NCBI RefSeq assembly: GCF_932526225.1
Contig: NC_064045.1
Location: 14,130,442-14,194,441 of the forward strand
Direction of reading: 5' to 3'
Source: Nematostella vectensis
Taxonomy: Eukaryota > Cnidaria > Anthozoa > Actiniaria > Edwardsiidae
DNA: 64,000 nt
The notes beneath the pieces were generated by a model, which saw only the letters and a list, made by a program, of their open reading frames with translations, had not been told where the DNA came from and ran no database searches. Below, piece after piece: positions 10,927 to 22,807 of this stretch. Within the stretch, counting starts at the first letter, position 1. Each line of letters opens with the position of its first letter. The translations under genes and the position numbers were made by a program.

Positions 10927-12035
10927 CCAATGCAATGTAGCTAGTTGATTTTTTTCTATGGCATTTTTGACTCCGATCGAAAATACGATTTATGCATGAC
11001 CAAGGCTAAAAACACGTTCCTAAGTATTCAATTAATTATGTTTATTGTGGCTAGATTACCTTGTAATCAAATTTGCATTTCATTTAATATATTATTACTT
11101 TTTGTCACGAAACAAAATGCTTTGCGCAAACAACATAACGCCTAGTGAAGAATTTGAAATGTTTTATTTTTGAGAATACGAATTGTAGCAGAAAGATATA
11201 TTGCTTCTTATAACATTTTCTTAAAAATTAAACAAATTCACTTAGGGACAGTGCGAGACGGTATAAACACGGCGGTGTAGTCGGTAATATGAGGATCTCC
11301 GGAACGCGAAGTCCTGAGCGTAGATATTGAGGAGTCATCTGAACTTCTTTTCAAGGATATATCAGCAATAATTGGTTTCTTCACGCTGCATTTTACAAAA
11401 GAAATCACAAACAGAAAAGGAAATCGGACTATTTAGCATCTAGTTTCGTTTCAAATACACCTTTTTCAATAAAGGTTGTCAGTGCAAATGGCAGTTCTAC
11501 GACCGAAAGTAACCATGCCTCTCGAAGAATATGGATAAATCAAAACAATTACCCATTAAAGGTTACCAATGCTTGGCTCTGACATTGCTGGACTTTATTT
11601 AACACCTTAAATTTTACGGATAATTAGTACCCATAAGCCATTTACCATTGACCATTGGCACAAGCTTTTGTGAAATACTTTGCAATCCGCTATCCAATGT
11701 TATGCCCTCCGAAATGAACTTCAGCTGAATCCGCTTATTTCTTCGCTGCTGACTCCTGAGATTCCTCATTTTACCGAGAGCCGTATAAACACATGTACCT
11801 TAAAAGTTAGCCGTGTTTATTATCACCATATAAGATTTGATAGGACTATTTAAATTTTTGAAAATACATTAAAGGATTTTAAGTTTTTCCTTATCAGATT
11901 GCATTGTTTCATCATCATCAATTTACTTTACGTCTTTTTATATCATATTTTCGCCGATAAGCGCACGTTTTGGATTTACCTAAGGTCACGTCCCTGAGAG
12001 AAACGTGCAGCTTTCAAATGTCTTCACAAGACGAC
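10927..12035. other. Gene-free A/T-rich stretch
   Basis: I see only short unsupported open frames (for example 10945-11145), no splice-linked coding and no obvious repeat family before the 21-bp satellite begins. Confidence 0.6.
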
Positions 12036-13985
12036 AACACGCAACACGACATGAGCAACACACAACACGACATGAGCAACACGGCATTTGCAACACGCAA
12101 CACGACATGAGCAACACGCAACACGACATGAGCAACACGCAAGACGACATGAGCAACACGCAACAGCGCCATGAGGAACACGCAAGACGGCATGAGCAAC
12201 ACGACATGAGCAACACACAACACGACATGAGCAACACACAACACGACATGAGCAACACGCAACACGGCATGAGCAACACACAACAACGGCATAAGCAACA
12301 CACAACACGACATGAGGAACACACAACACGACATGAGTAACACACAACACGACATGAGCAACACGCAACACGGCATGAGCAACACGCAACAACGGCATAA
12401 GCAACACACAACACGACATGAGGAACACACAACACGACATGAGGAACACTTCATGTGCTACACTCAACACGGCATGAGCAACACGCAACACGGCATGAGT
12501 AACACGGCATGAGTAACACACAACACGACATGAGCAACACGCAACACGACATGAGGAACACACAACACGACATGAGGAACACTTCATGTGCTACACTCAA
12601 CACGGCATGAGCAACACGCAACACGGCATGAGTAACACACAACACGACATGAGGAACACGCAACACGACATGAGTAACACACAACACGACATGAGGAACA
12701 CTTCATGTGCTACACTCAACACGGCATGAGCAACACGCAACACGGCATGAGTAACACTCAACACGGCATGAGCAACACGCAACACGGCATGAGCAACACG
12801 CAACACGGCATGAGTAACACACAACACGACACGAGCAACACGCAACACGGCATGAGCAACACGCAACACGACATGAGGAACACTTCATGTGCTACACTCA
12901 ACACGGCATGAGCAACACGCAACACGGCATGAGTAACACTCAACACGGCATGAGCAACACGCAACACGGCATGAGTAACACACAACACGGCATGAGCAAC
13001 ACGCAACACGGCATGAGCAACACGCAACACGGCATGAGTAACACACAACACGACATGAGCAACACGGCATGAGTAACACACAACACGACATGAGCAGCAC
13101 GCAACACGGCATGAGTAACACACAACACGACATGAGCAGCACGCAACACGACATGAGTAACACACAACACGGCATGAGTAACACACAACACGACATGAGC
13201 AACACGCAACACGACATGAGCAAAACACAACACGGCATGAGTAACACACAACACGACATGAGCAGCACGCAACACGACATGAGTAACACACAACACGGCA
13301 TGAGTAACACACAACACGACATGAGCAACACGCAACACGACATGAGCAGCACGCAACACGACATGAGTAACACACAACACGGCATGAGCAGCACGCAACA
13401 CGACATGAACAAAACACAACACGGCATGAGTAACACACAACACGACATGAGCAGCACGCAATACGGCATGAGCAACACGGCATGAGCAATACCACATGAG
13501 CATCACGCAACACGGCATGTGCAATACGCAACACGGTATGAGCAACACGCAACACGGCATGAGCAACACGCAACACGGCATGAGCAACACGCAACACGGC
13601 ATGAGCAACACGCAACACGGCATGAGCAACACGCAACACGGCATGAGCAACACGCAACACGGCATGAGCAACACGCAACACGGCATGAGCAACACGCAAC
13701 ACGGCATGAGCAACACGGCATGAGCAACACGCAACACGGCATGAGCAATACCACATGAGCATCACACAACACGACATGAGCAGCACGCAACACGGCATGA
13801 GCAACACGCAACACGGCATGAGCAACACGCAACACGGCATGAGCAACACGGCATGAGCAGTACCACATGAGCATCACGCAACACGGCATGTGCAATACGC
13901 AACACGGTATGAGCAACACGCAACACGGCATGAGCAACACGCAACAACGCAATGAGCAATACCACATTAGCAATACGCAACACCG
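12036..13985. repeat. 21-bp satellite, about 1.95 kb
   Basis: The unit is AACACGGCATGAGCAACACGC with G/A and AGC/AGT variants (ACGGC/ACGAC, AGCAACACGC/AGTAACACAC). Because 21 is divisible by three, long open frames appear on both strands as Cys-Cys-Val-Leu-Leu-Met or Met-Ser-Asn-Thr-Gln-His polymers. A distinctive variant, TTCATGTGCTACACTC, marks a higher-order arrangement at about 12450, 12583, 12702 and 12884. The right half (13496-13985) is more homogeneous, with an AATACCACATGAGCATCAC variant recurring. Confidence 0.97.
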
Positions 13986-14481
13986 CCAAAATGAGCTTAA
14001 GAATACTAGAGAATATAAGGTCTTGGGTGAAAGGTAATCAAGCTTCTTGCTTTACTTCTTAGAGTTGTGAGTTGTGTGTCGATTAAATTATGTAAATATT
14101 ATAGTAGGAGAGAAAGTTTAATTAAAAGAGAAGGGCATTCAAGAATTTGTCTTTTTTTAGACAAGAGGGACTAATATTTTAGCATTCTACTCGAATAACT
14201 CGAACTGACTTCGAATTCCCTAGGGACTAATGTTTTAGCATTCTACTCGAACTCCCCACTAACTCTTCCTGTTTCTCGTTTCCCTGAGGGTTTACGTTTA
14301 TAGGGTTCAACTTAATAGTTTAAACGACGTAAAATCCAACACGTGTATAATTTTAACAATACAATACAAAACAATATATTTTCAATTTGTACCACAAAAA
14401 AATTACAATAATAAATACCTTTGTACGGGTACCGGCTGTCTAGATATAACTAAGGAGCTAATCTAGACAACCAAAATTAAA
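13986..14481. other. Spacer after the satellite
   Basis: A short local duplication occurs, GGGACTAAT(A/G)TTTTAGCATTCTACTCGAA, at about 14167 and 14223. No gene was recognised. Confidence 0.5.
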
Positions 14482-14712
14482 AGACCATTTTCACGATGTT
14501 GCGCGCGCATCCAAAATGCCACAGACTGGCGGGCCACAGCTGATCTGAAATGTCGTACGAAGTGGAGTTTACAGAGAAGCTTTCGAAAAAGCTGCCAGAG
14601 TGCTTCTTTTATAAGAGTTTTGGCACTAGAGTCAAATTCCCCTTTGTCCGCATCATGGCCCGCCACAGTCTGTGGCATTTTGGGCGCGCGCGCAACATCG
14701 TGAAAATGGTCT
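14482..14712. mobile_element. 231-bp MITE with about 55-bp terminal inverted repeats
   Basis: The left end starts AGACCATTTTCACGATGTTG and runs to GGCGGGCCA at 14536. The right end (14656-14712) is its inverted copy, including GCGCGCGC and CCAAAATGCCACAGACTG. The interior of about 120 bp has no transposase. This is a non-autonomous DNA transposon of unassigned superfamily. Confidence 0.85.
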
Positions 14713-15000
14713 AAAGAAATAGTCGTCAGACTAGGAATAGGTGCAGTAACAGTAGAAAATGGACAAGCAAGAATTGACATAATTTCCAGCATTACTGGGC
14801 GTCAAAACGTTCGTACCAGCACGTCAGCAGCAATAGTTTTGGTGTCTTTAAAAATGTAAACATATCAGTAATCATGTATGATTTCGATGGAAGCTGTTAA
14901 AATTTATTTTGAATTCTCTAAAATGCAATGTTTTGCTGAATCATTTTCCATGTCTCTATAGGCATTTCTTTATAGAGGGGGGCGTAAGGGTTTGCGGTGA

Positions 15001-15329
15001 TGCGGTTTTGCCTTAAATCTAATCGTATACTGCTCTCTCATAAGATCCGTTCTGGAATACGCTGGTCCGGTTTTTGCAAACCTGCCATGTTATCTATCCG
15101 ATGCTATAGAGCATGTCCAGAAAAGGGCACTTCGTATTATCATTCCCGGAGTCAGCTATGATGACGCTCTTGCCACGTTAACTCTTAACAAGTTGTCGTT
15201 GCGCAGGAAAACAAATTGCCAGAAATTTGTTTCAAACATCAAGAAAAATAATCCGCTATACCAACTCATTTCATCATGTCGAGTTAAAGTAGACCATAAT
15301 TATGCTCTTAGATCTATTGGAACAAGCTT
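15001..15329 (+). pseudogene. Non-LTR retrotransposon RT tail, first part
   Basis: The frame beginning near 15001 reads ALNLIVYCSLIRSVLEYAGP, then FANLPCYLSDAIEHVQKRAL, then RIIIPG. This matches the conserved end of reverse transcriptases of RTE/CR1/Jockey-like LINE elements (the IRSVLEYA...QKRALRII region). It continues through LTLNKLSLRRKTNCQKF to DHNYALRS. The upstream RT core and endonuclease are absent, so this is a 5'-truncated dead copy. Confidence 0.8.
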
Positions 15330-15335
15330 TTGTAC

Positions 15336-15340
15336 CTGCC

Positions 15341-15373
<33 letters not shown>

Positions 15374-15376
15374 GCC

Positions 15377-15417
<41 letters not shown>
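15336..15417. repeat. (CTGT)n microsatellite inside the RT remnant
   Basis: About 80 bp of CTGT repeats with two CCTG interruptions. It lies between the two recognisable parts of the reverse transcriptase tail and belongs to a foreign segment of about 280 bp (about 15330-15612). Confidence 0.95.
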
Positions 15418-15418
<1 letters not shown>

Positions 15419-15612
15419 GCGCGGTTTTTCGTATTTCATTCCTCCATATTGCGGTAATAGACGCGGTTTACGCTTATTGGTTTATTTTGAAAGCTTTTCT
15501 TTGCGGTTTCTATGCGTATTTCTGTGCGGTTTTCGCACGCCTCCCTCTTTATAATTTTTCCAAACTTTGTTTTTTACGGTAGAGAAATTAAAGACAGTAG
15601 AGAAATTAAAAA

Positions 15613-15707
15613 CAAGACAGGGCCAATTTTCAGTTTCGTACAGGGGTCCAGAAATCTGGAGTGACCTCACTTCACAAGCAAAACATTGCAGATCATTAAA
15701 TATGTAA
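15613..15707 (+). pseudogene. Non-LTR retrotransposon RT tail, last part
   Basis: This reads QFSVSYRGPEIWSDLTSQAK and then HCRSLNM to a stop. It is the typical extreme C-terminus of the same kind of reverse transcriptase (SYRGPxIWxxL). An A-run follows at once and may have expanded from a Lys-rich end. Confidence 0.7.
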
Positions 15708-15822
15708 AAAAAAAAAAAAGATTGTAAAGGACGATATTCTTTCTCAAAAAGCAGCTATCGATTTATAGATATGGTTCTACTTTATCATTTTTATTTTTTT
15801 AAATCAGCCACATTTAAATTTA

Positions 15823-16832
15823 TTAACCCATTGACTCCTGGCTTTTTTTGAGCTGAATTTACAAAAAAACAGACTGAAAACAGATACCTCCCCCCCTATT
15901 CTGAGTTTTATACAGCCCGTCAAAGTCAAACACAGCTGCACCTAGTCAGCGGTATCCAAGCTTTCCAACAGTGCTTTGCGGTCCCCACTTTTAATCCCTC
16001 GTCGTTGTGCTGAAGCCAGCACAAGTTGATGGTTGCTTGTATTTTTCATCAAAAATACAGCTATGAGCATATTAGGAGAGTGTCTCAGGACATCATGAAG
16101 TCTTTTGGGGCATAATTGAGTGCTTTGCTTATGGATATTTGCAAGCAAAGGTGGATTCATGATGATTTTTTTCTTGTTTGGCTTTGCCTGGATGAGAAAA
16201 TAATTTTCTAATGAATCACCACAGCTCTCCTAAATGCTGTCTTTTCTGCAACCAAATTGATTCCAAAATTGTTTACACTGCTATTCTGGGTCTGTATGAG
16301 CTGGAATTGATTTGTTTGGCTTCGGGGTGAAAAGACTTATAAAAAACCATCTGACTTTGGGGAGAGGAGTGTTGACTGGCCCTCCCCTCGTGAATTTTCC
16401 CCTGGATCTCCCAGAATGCTTTGCAATACGTAAAGACGTCTTCGTGGTTGTACAATCCTTCAAGGAGTGGACATTGTGTTTTGAGGCCATGGAAATGTAC
16501 CTGGAGGATCAGAATAAAGGTATCTATTTGTGTCTTGAGCTGTGTTTGCTGATCTCTCTCCCTTGTGTGGTATTTTGAGCGTTTTATTGAGAGGGGTGAT
16601 TCTGCTTTTCTCTTCTTGTTTGATTTGAGATTTGTCAAAGAACCTGTGCTATTATTTGGCTTAAGAGTAGATGCCAACACCTTGGTTGGATGCATATCTG
16701 CAAGACCATTTATCCCTTAGACTGATGCCTGAGTATCTTCATCTTGTTGTGTTTATTTTGCATTTATGAATTTTTTGGGTTGTGGGTACTTCTCAAAGCC
16801 GGTACAGGCCGGTTGAGGGGTCAATGTGTTAA
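15823..16832. mobile_element. Candidate TTAA-flanked DNA element, about 1 kb
   Basis: The left end is TTAA-CCCATTGACTCC at 15823. The right end is GGGGTCAATGTG-TTAA, ending at 16832. The 12-bp ends are inverted with three mismatches, and TTAA sits at both borders, as expected of a piggyBac-type element. The interior has minus-strand open frames (16273-16695 with a KKRKAESPLSIKRSKY basic patch, and 15942-16160) that I cannot assign. No DDD transposase core was recognised, so it may be a non-autonomous or decayed copy. Confidence 0.45.
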
Positions 16833-17670
16833 TAAGTATTTATTAGATAAAACAAATCAAGAACATTAATATATTTGAGTAGAGACGCTACTAAGTCTGC
16901 AACAGGGGTCTATACTTCATAAACATTGTGCCTTTTAGTAGACTCCTCATCATCACTATTTGTTTGCATTATTATCATTATACTATACTATTATCTGATG
17001 AGATTATATTGGCCATATCTGCCGGGTAACGTCTACAAGTGCGCAATGTCTGTTAGGTCTGTTATGTCTACAAGTTAAATAAGTGCACAAAGTCTGTTAG
17101 GTGATGATATATAATCACGCAAGGTCTGTTAGGTGATGATATATATATATATATATATATATATAGGTGTGCGAAGTCTGTTAGGTGATGTATATAAGTG
17201 CGCAAAGTCCGGTTATATTTGTAAAATATGATAATATTTGTAAATATTTGAGTAATATTTGTAAAAGATTATCATCATCAATGTTGCTTATTATCGTCCG
17301 CGGTGCCAATTGTAGCGCACATTGCACTATGACCCAAAACTCCTAACGGCTGAATTGCTCTTAACTAACAATGGTATAGAGCTCGCACTTTTTCTACGCA
17401 GTTTACACGAGAGAAAGAGTGCAAGTATGTCAACGCCCGATTAAGTATGTAGTCGAGTACAGATACATCTTGGAAAACTCCGCTCTGTAGTACTGTGTAC
17501 AACTAATGTCCTTATTAAATTTTCGAATCTTTCTGGCTATAATCCTTTGCTTATTCTACTGCTACTAGTCTGGAATTGAACACCATAGCGCGAGCGCATT
17601 GTCTCTAACTCGGTGTGCCAGGCGTTGTATACATAAGGTCATCCTTGTTAAAGGTCCCCCAAATGCTGTT
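16833..17670. other. Repeat-rich spacer with (TA)n
   Basis: A degenerate tandem motif GTCTGTTAGGTGATGATATA occurs several times between about 17040 and 17205, with a pure (TA)n run at about 17139-17165. No gene was recognised. Confidence 0.6.
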
Positions 17671-17905
17671 TTAGACAGCAGGTTTTCGTCGTATGCGACC
17701 TGCCTACTACATGTCTTAGCCCTGAATTACACACTACGACTAGCCGAGCCGTAGCCGAGCGTCGTACAAAGTATAGGATTGAATGTTTAATATGCTGACT
17801 TAGACAGGACGATTTAGGCGTATGCGACTTGCATAAGACATTTCTTAAGCCCTACGAGTCCTACGACATTCGTAGTTGAGCATCGTAGCGAAGTCGAAGA
17901 GGATG
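17671..17905. repeat. Imperfect direct duplication of about 130-bp spacing
   Basis: Two segments share TTAGACAG, CGTATGCGACTTGC-like, ACAT...TTAGCCCT and GAGC.TCGTA blocks in the same order, starting near 17671 and 17803. This suggests tandem copies of a dispersed repeat. Confidence 0.4.
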
Positions 17906-18095
17906 ATTTACACTCTACGACTCGAGTTGTAGAAGTGGCGCGGGTATACAACTAAATCGCGTTGCCTAAATCGGCCTTAATAAAACATTTTTTTTTGCTC
18001 TGGTAGGTCCTTTGGTCCTTATGTCAAACGGAGCCTTTCGGACACCATTTACGTGAAATGACGTTTGATAATGGTTTGGAACTGAGTACAGTCAC

Positions 18096-18947
18096 AGCTC
18101 GCTTATCAGTCGCCACCGAGTGCTGACCGGAGATGACGTATCATTGCCGTCAATAATAACTCGCTTACTAGTCGCCACCGAGTGCTGACCGGAGATGACG
18201 TATCATTGCCGTCAATAATAACTCGCTTATTAGTCGCCACCGAGTGCTGACCGGAGATGACGTATCATTACCGTCAATAATAACTCGCTTACTAGTCGCC
18301 CCCGAGTGCTGACCGGAGATGACGTATCATTGCCGTCAATAATAACTCGCTTATTAGTCGCCCCCGAGTGCTTACCGGAGATAACATATCATTGCCGTCA
18401 ATAATAACTCGCTTATTAGTCGTCCCCGAGTGCTGACCGGAGATGACGTATCGTTGCCCTTCATTAATATCTCGCTTATTAGTCGCCACTGAGTGCTGAC
18501 CGGAGATGACGAATCGTTCCCATCAATAATTGCTCGCTAACTTGTCGCCTCCGTGTGCTGACCGGAGATGACGTATAGTTCCCATCAATGATAGCTCGGT
18601 TATTAATTGCCACCGAGTGCTGACCGGAGATGACGTATCGTTCCCGTCAATGATAGCTCGGTTATTAGTTGCCACCGAGTGCTGACCGGAGATGACGTAT
18701 CGTTCCCGTCAATGATAGCTCGATTACTAGTTGCCACCGAGTGCTGACCGCAGATGACGTATCGTTCCAGTCAATGATAGCTCGGTTATTAGCTGCCACC
18801 GAGTGCTGACCGGAGATGACGTATCGTTCCCGTCAATGATAGCTCGGTTATTAGTTGCCACCGAGTGCTGACCGGAGATGACGTATCGTTCCCGTCAATG
18901 ATAGCTCGGTTACTAGTTGCCACCGAGTGCTGACCGGAGATGACGTA
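18096..18947. repeat. 62-bp satellite, about 14 copies
   Basis: The unit contains GTGCTGACCGGAGATGACGT followed by ATCRTTSCCGTCAATRATA and CTCGSTTAYTAGTYGCCACCG. Two sub-types are segregated: the first half uses AATAATAACTCGCTTATTAGTCG and the second half uses AATGATAGCTCGGTTATTAGTTG. Every unit holds a TGACGTA half-palindrome resembling a CREB/ATF site. Confidence 0.96.
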
Positions 18948-19180
18948 AATTTGTTACATGTATTCGTGTTTTAATTATTCTCGGCGTCTACGGTCGCGTT
19001 TCACGAATATAGCCAAGCGAAATTACGAGTCACCAAAGTAAAAATACCCTAATCACGGATCACGATAGAGTACTCGATCACGAGTCAAGAATTTTCAAGG
19101 CAAGGCTTTTCACGATTCACGTGTCACGAATCACGAAAATACTCTTCACCACCCTGTAACGAGTATAGCCTAACATGAAG

Positions 19181-19672
19181 TGCCATGTGACCGGAAATGC
19201 ATTCCTTCAACACTGACACAAGAACAATCGTTTGAATGCCCGGGCGTAGAACTTGTTGTTTGTGCCATATGACCGAAAGGGCATTCCTTCAACACTGACA
19301 CAAGAACAATCGTTTGAATGCCCGGGCGTAGAACTTGTTGTTTGTGCCATATGACCGAAAGGGCATTCCTTCAACACTGACACAAGAACAATCGTTTGAA
19401 TGCCCGGGCGTAGAACTTGTTGTTCGTGCCATATGACCGAAAGGGCATTCCTTCAACACTGACACAAGAACAATCGTTTGAATGCCCGGGCGTAGAACTT
19501 GTTGTTTGTGCCATATGACCGAAAGGGCATTCCTTCAACACTGACACAAGAACAATCGTTTGAATGCCCGGGCGTAGAACTTGTTGTTCGTGCCATATGA
19601 CCGAAAGGGCATTCCTTCAACACTGACACAAGAACAATCGCTTGAATGCGCGGGCGTAGAACTTGTTGTTCG
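19181..19672. repeat. 82-bp tandem array copied from the GPCR 3' end
   Basis: Six units start at TGCCAT every 82 bp exactly: 19181, 19263, 19345, 19427, 19509 and 19591. The last unit is the genuine end of the GPCR gene on the minus strand (codons for TNNKFYARAFKRLFLCQC, the stop and 26 bases of 3' flank). The other five carry the same codons but do not connect to the coding frame. They share CGG and AAA where the real end has CGC and AAG, both synonymous. Confidence 0.95.
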
Positions 19673-22461
19673 TGCCATAGCAAACTGGATGCAAAGCACT
19701 TGGGAAAAAAGTAAGCAGCAACAGGGACTTACGGAGAAGATTCACGTAATACCAATCTTTTAACACGTTATTTTCAATCATAAAGTAGATTTGATATGGG
19801 AAATAGAATAAGACGAAGACGAAGATGATGATGTAGAACATCCGGATGAGGTCCTTCTCGTGCTTGATTAATTGATTGGGCTCCTGAGGCTGCGATTCCA
19901 TGTCAGCGGTTGGCGACGTGACCGTTAGTGACCGCTGACCATTGGGGCCGACGAGGTCCATGGAGTGAGTGCTGAGTCTGGTATTTACCGACGGCGTCAG
20001 GGAGTCAATGCGTGTGCGCGAAAGACGCTGACGTGAGATAGACTGCTTCAGGCTTACCGCCACGGCACCGTAAGAAATCATCATGACAACCATAGGAACT
20101 ACGAAGCCCAAGATGAAACGTGCTAGACTATACTGCATCGCGCTCGTTGCTTGCTCCAGTTGTGTTCCAGGGAAGTAATCAACGCAGTAACTGTGCGGAT
20201 TTGGCGGGTAAATAACCAATTCCAACACAATAAGCAGGGGAATACTGACAGCTAGTCCCAGGCCCCAAAATCCTAGTATGGTTAACCGCAGACACGTCTT
20301 GCTGGGTGCTCGCAGGCTGCGACCTGTTATCATCTGATATCGGCGTACAGAAATGGCGGCGATGGACGTGGTGATCACGAACTTGGCGATGACCTGGAGC
20401 GAGGGATGACGTCATTAGTAGGCGAATAGCGTACTGCGGGCTCACGAAGTTTGGAGGGAAGGTGGGACGCGGTATTTATTACAAGTGACAAAACTCATCA
20501 GTAAAACCACATTAACACAAATCCAGGCAAGGGGGGGCGGTCAATGACTAATTGTTGGGGAGTGGGAGGGGTTTTCTAAATGATCTGAAGGAGCCAGGCC
20601 AGGGGCGAGATCCCACAAGCCTATTTTTACAAGATGGCAGAAAAATTCAATAAACTCAAATTCCTGACTTGAGAATTCCCTTTCACTGTTCTAAAAGGGG
20701 AAACGGTTGAAGCGGAATCGAAACTATGGTATGCAACGTCTTAATAAAGAAAAGTCCGAACGAGGCTACCAGGGGCTCGAGCTCAAAGCTCCACTGACGA
20801 AGAGTCGCAAAGCATAACATAGCCAAGACAGGCGTGATAGTAAACGAATGGGGCTCGAGCCTCTGGTACCCAGGGATAAAAACAATGATTTTGTTTGATA
20901 AACCTGTTTCAAATAAATTAAAAACTGAGTGTAAGCTTATAGTAACCCGCAGGAACCCATGGGTGGAATACTGATAAAGGAAAAGCGGCGTAGAAATCTC
21001 AAGGAAAAGAGCCAGACAGGGTAACTAAACAGGGGGGCTATTAACTATAACGACGCGATAACATCCGCGCGACGGTCATCATTATCAAACTCGAATACAC
21101 TTAATCACTTTTCATTCCCTTTTTTACGCCTGGAGCTTTTAGCTGCTGATTAGTTTCTTGATAATTATATTTAAATAGGGCTATTCTTGATTGTTATTAT
21201 ATCCATAAGGTAAACCAACGCCCTTTCATTAAAAACAACTTACATGAAGTCACGTCCAATTGCTCAGCACCTGCCAAACCGTTTTCTTGCCTCCCTCCTA
21301 TAATTCGGAATAATAACTCGAAATGATAACTCGGAACAACAACTCGGAATAATAACTCGGAATAATAACTCGGAATGATAACGCGGAATAATAACTCGAA
21401 ACAAGAACTCGGAATAATCACTCGGAATAATAACTCTAAATAATAACTCGGAATAATAATTTGGAATAATAACTCGGAAAAACAACTCGGAATAATAACT
21501 CGGAACAACAACTCGGAAAAACAACTCAGAATTACAACTCGAAATAACCACTCGAAATAATAACTCGGAATAACAACTCGGAATAATAACTCGGAACAAT
21601 AACTCGGAATAACAATTGGGAATAATATTGGGTACGGACGGTACCCAATATCGGACAGTTTGCATCGAAAGCCTATTGGAAATATGTTATATGAATATTA
21701 TGTATTGTTTAAAAAGATAATATGAATTAGTTTTTGCATTTAAACTACATTTTGGAGGGATTTAGGTACATTTAAACGTTGTGTCAATTTGTGCAATCAT
21801 AGGATAAGGACCGCACGCAAAAAATTGGAACATGATTAGCAGCTTATAAAAATGTTACAAATATTTAGTTCGTCAAACTTTCTAAACACATTTTAATGGC
21901 TATGTAGACTGCCAAAACTATGAATTATCGTCTTTAGCACTTCCGGGATATACTATTGCTTCTTTTTCGATGCTTTTATCATCAGATTACAATAATTATT
22001 TTGAATGGACTTTTTAGAGTCATTTTTAGGGGGGACTCAATTCAGAAGTAAGTAAACCGTCTGTCTACGCCAAGGTCAAAACAAGAAGAACAGAAAAAAA
22101 GATATTTTGCATTTTCATTAAGTTGAACCAGTAAAGCGTAATTAGATTATTGTTATATGCCAAATTTCTTGATTTTTTTTTTCGACGAAAGTCTGCGGAT
22201 TTAAACGGATGAATTGTAATTCAGAGAGCGCACAATTATCAAGTAAACAAATGGTTAAGTGTTCTTCATAGAACCATATAATAAAAGTTGCCTTTGCTAA
22301 ATAAGATAAATTTTTATTTCAATTTTATAAGCATTGGAAACTTATGGGAGAAGCTACGAAAATCGTTCATGAAGTTTGTGTCCGGAATTGGGGCCAGTTG
22401 ACGGGGATTAGGGCAAATCAGTGACACATACTTTTCGAGCACGCACCCTAAACTTAAAAAA

Positions 22462-22494
<33 letters not shown>

Positions 22495-22757
22495 ATGCGT
22501 GAGTGCAGGCGTTCATATAACAGTGCTCAATACATAGGTGTAAATAATGATCATTATCCGCCAACCCAAGCTAACAACTTTAAACAAGCGTAACGAGCTA
22601 GTGTCTTCGTGCCGCCACAGGAACAAAGCCTTGTTATGCAACAGCTGAACTATTCAATTTCATCATAATAGCCATTCAAATTTCGCGCCCAATTTTTATG
22701 TTAATTTCATACTTAGATAGTATATAAGTGATGGTAGTAATATATTCTTAATAAATC

Positions 22758-22807
<50 letters not shown>

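Noticed and set aside
12014-13989. Many long open frames (up to 363 codons) rich in Cys, Met and Leu on the minus strand
   Set aside because: They are the translation of a 21-bp satellite in several frames and on both strands; no start context, splice sites or protein-like composition.
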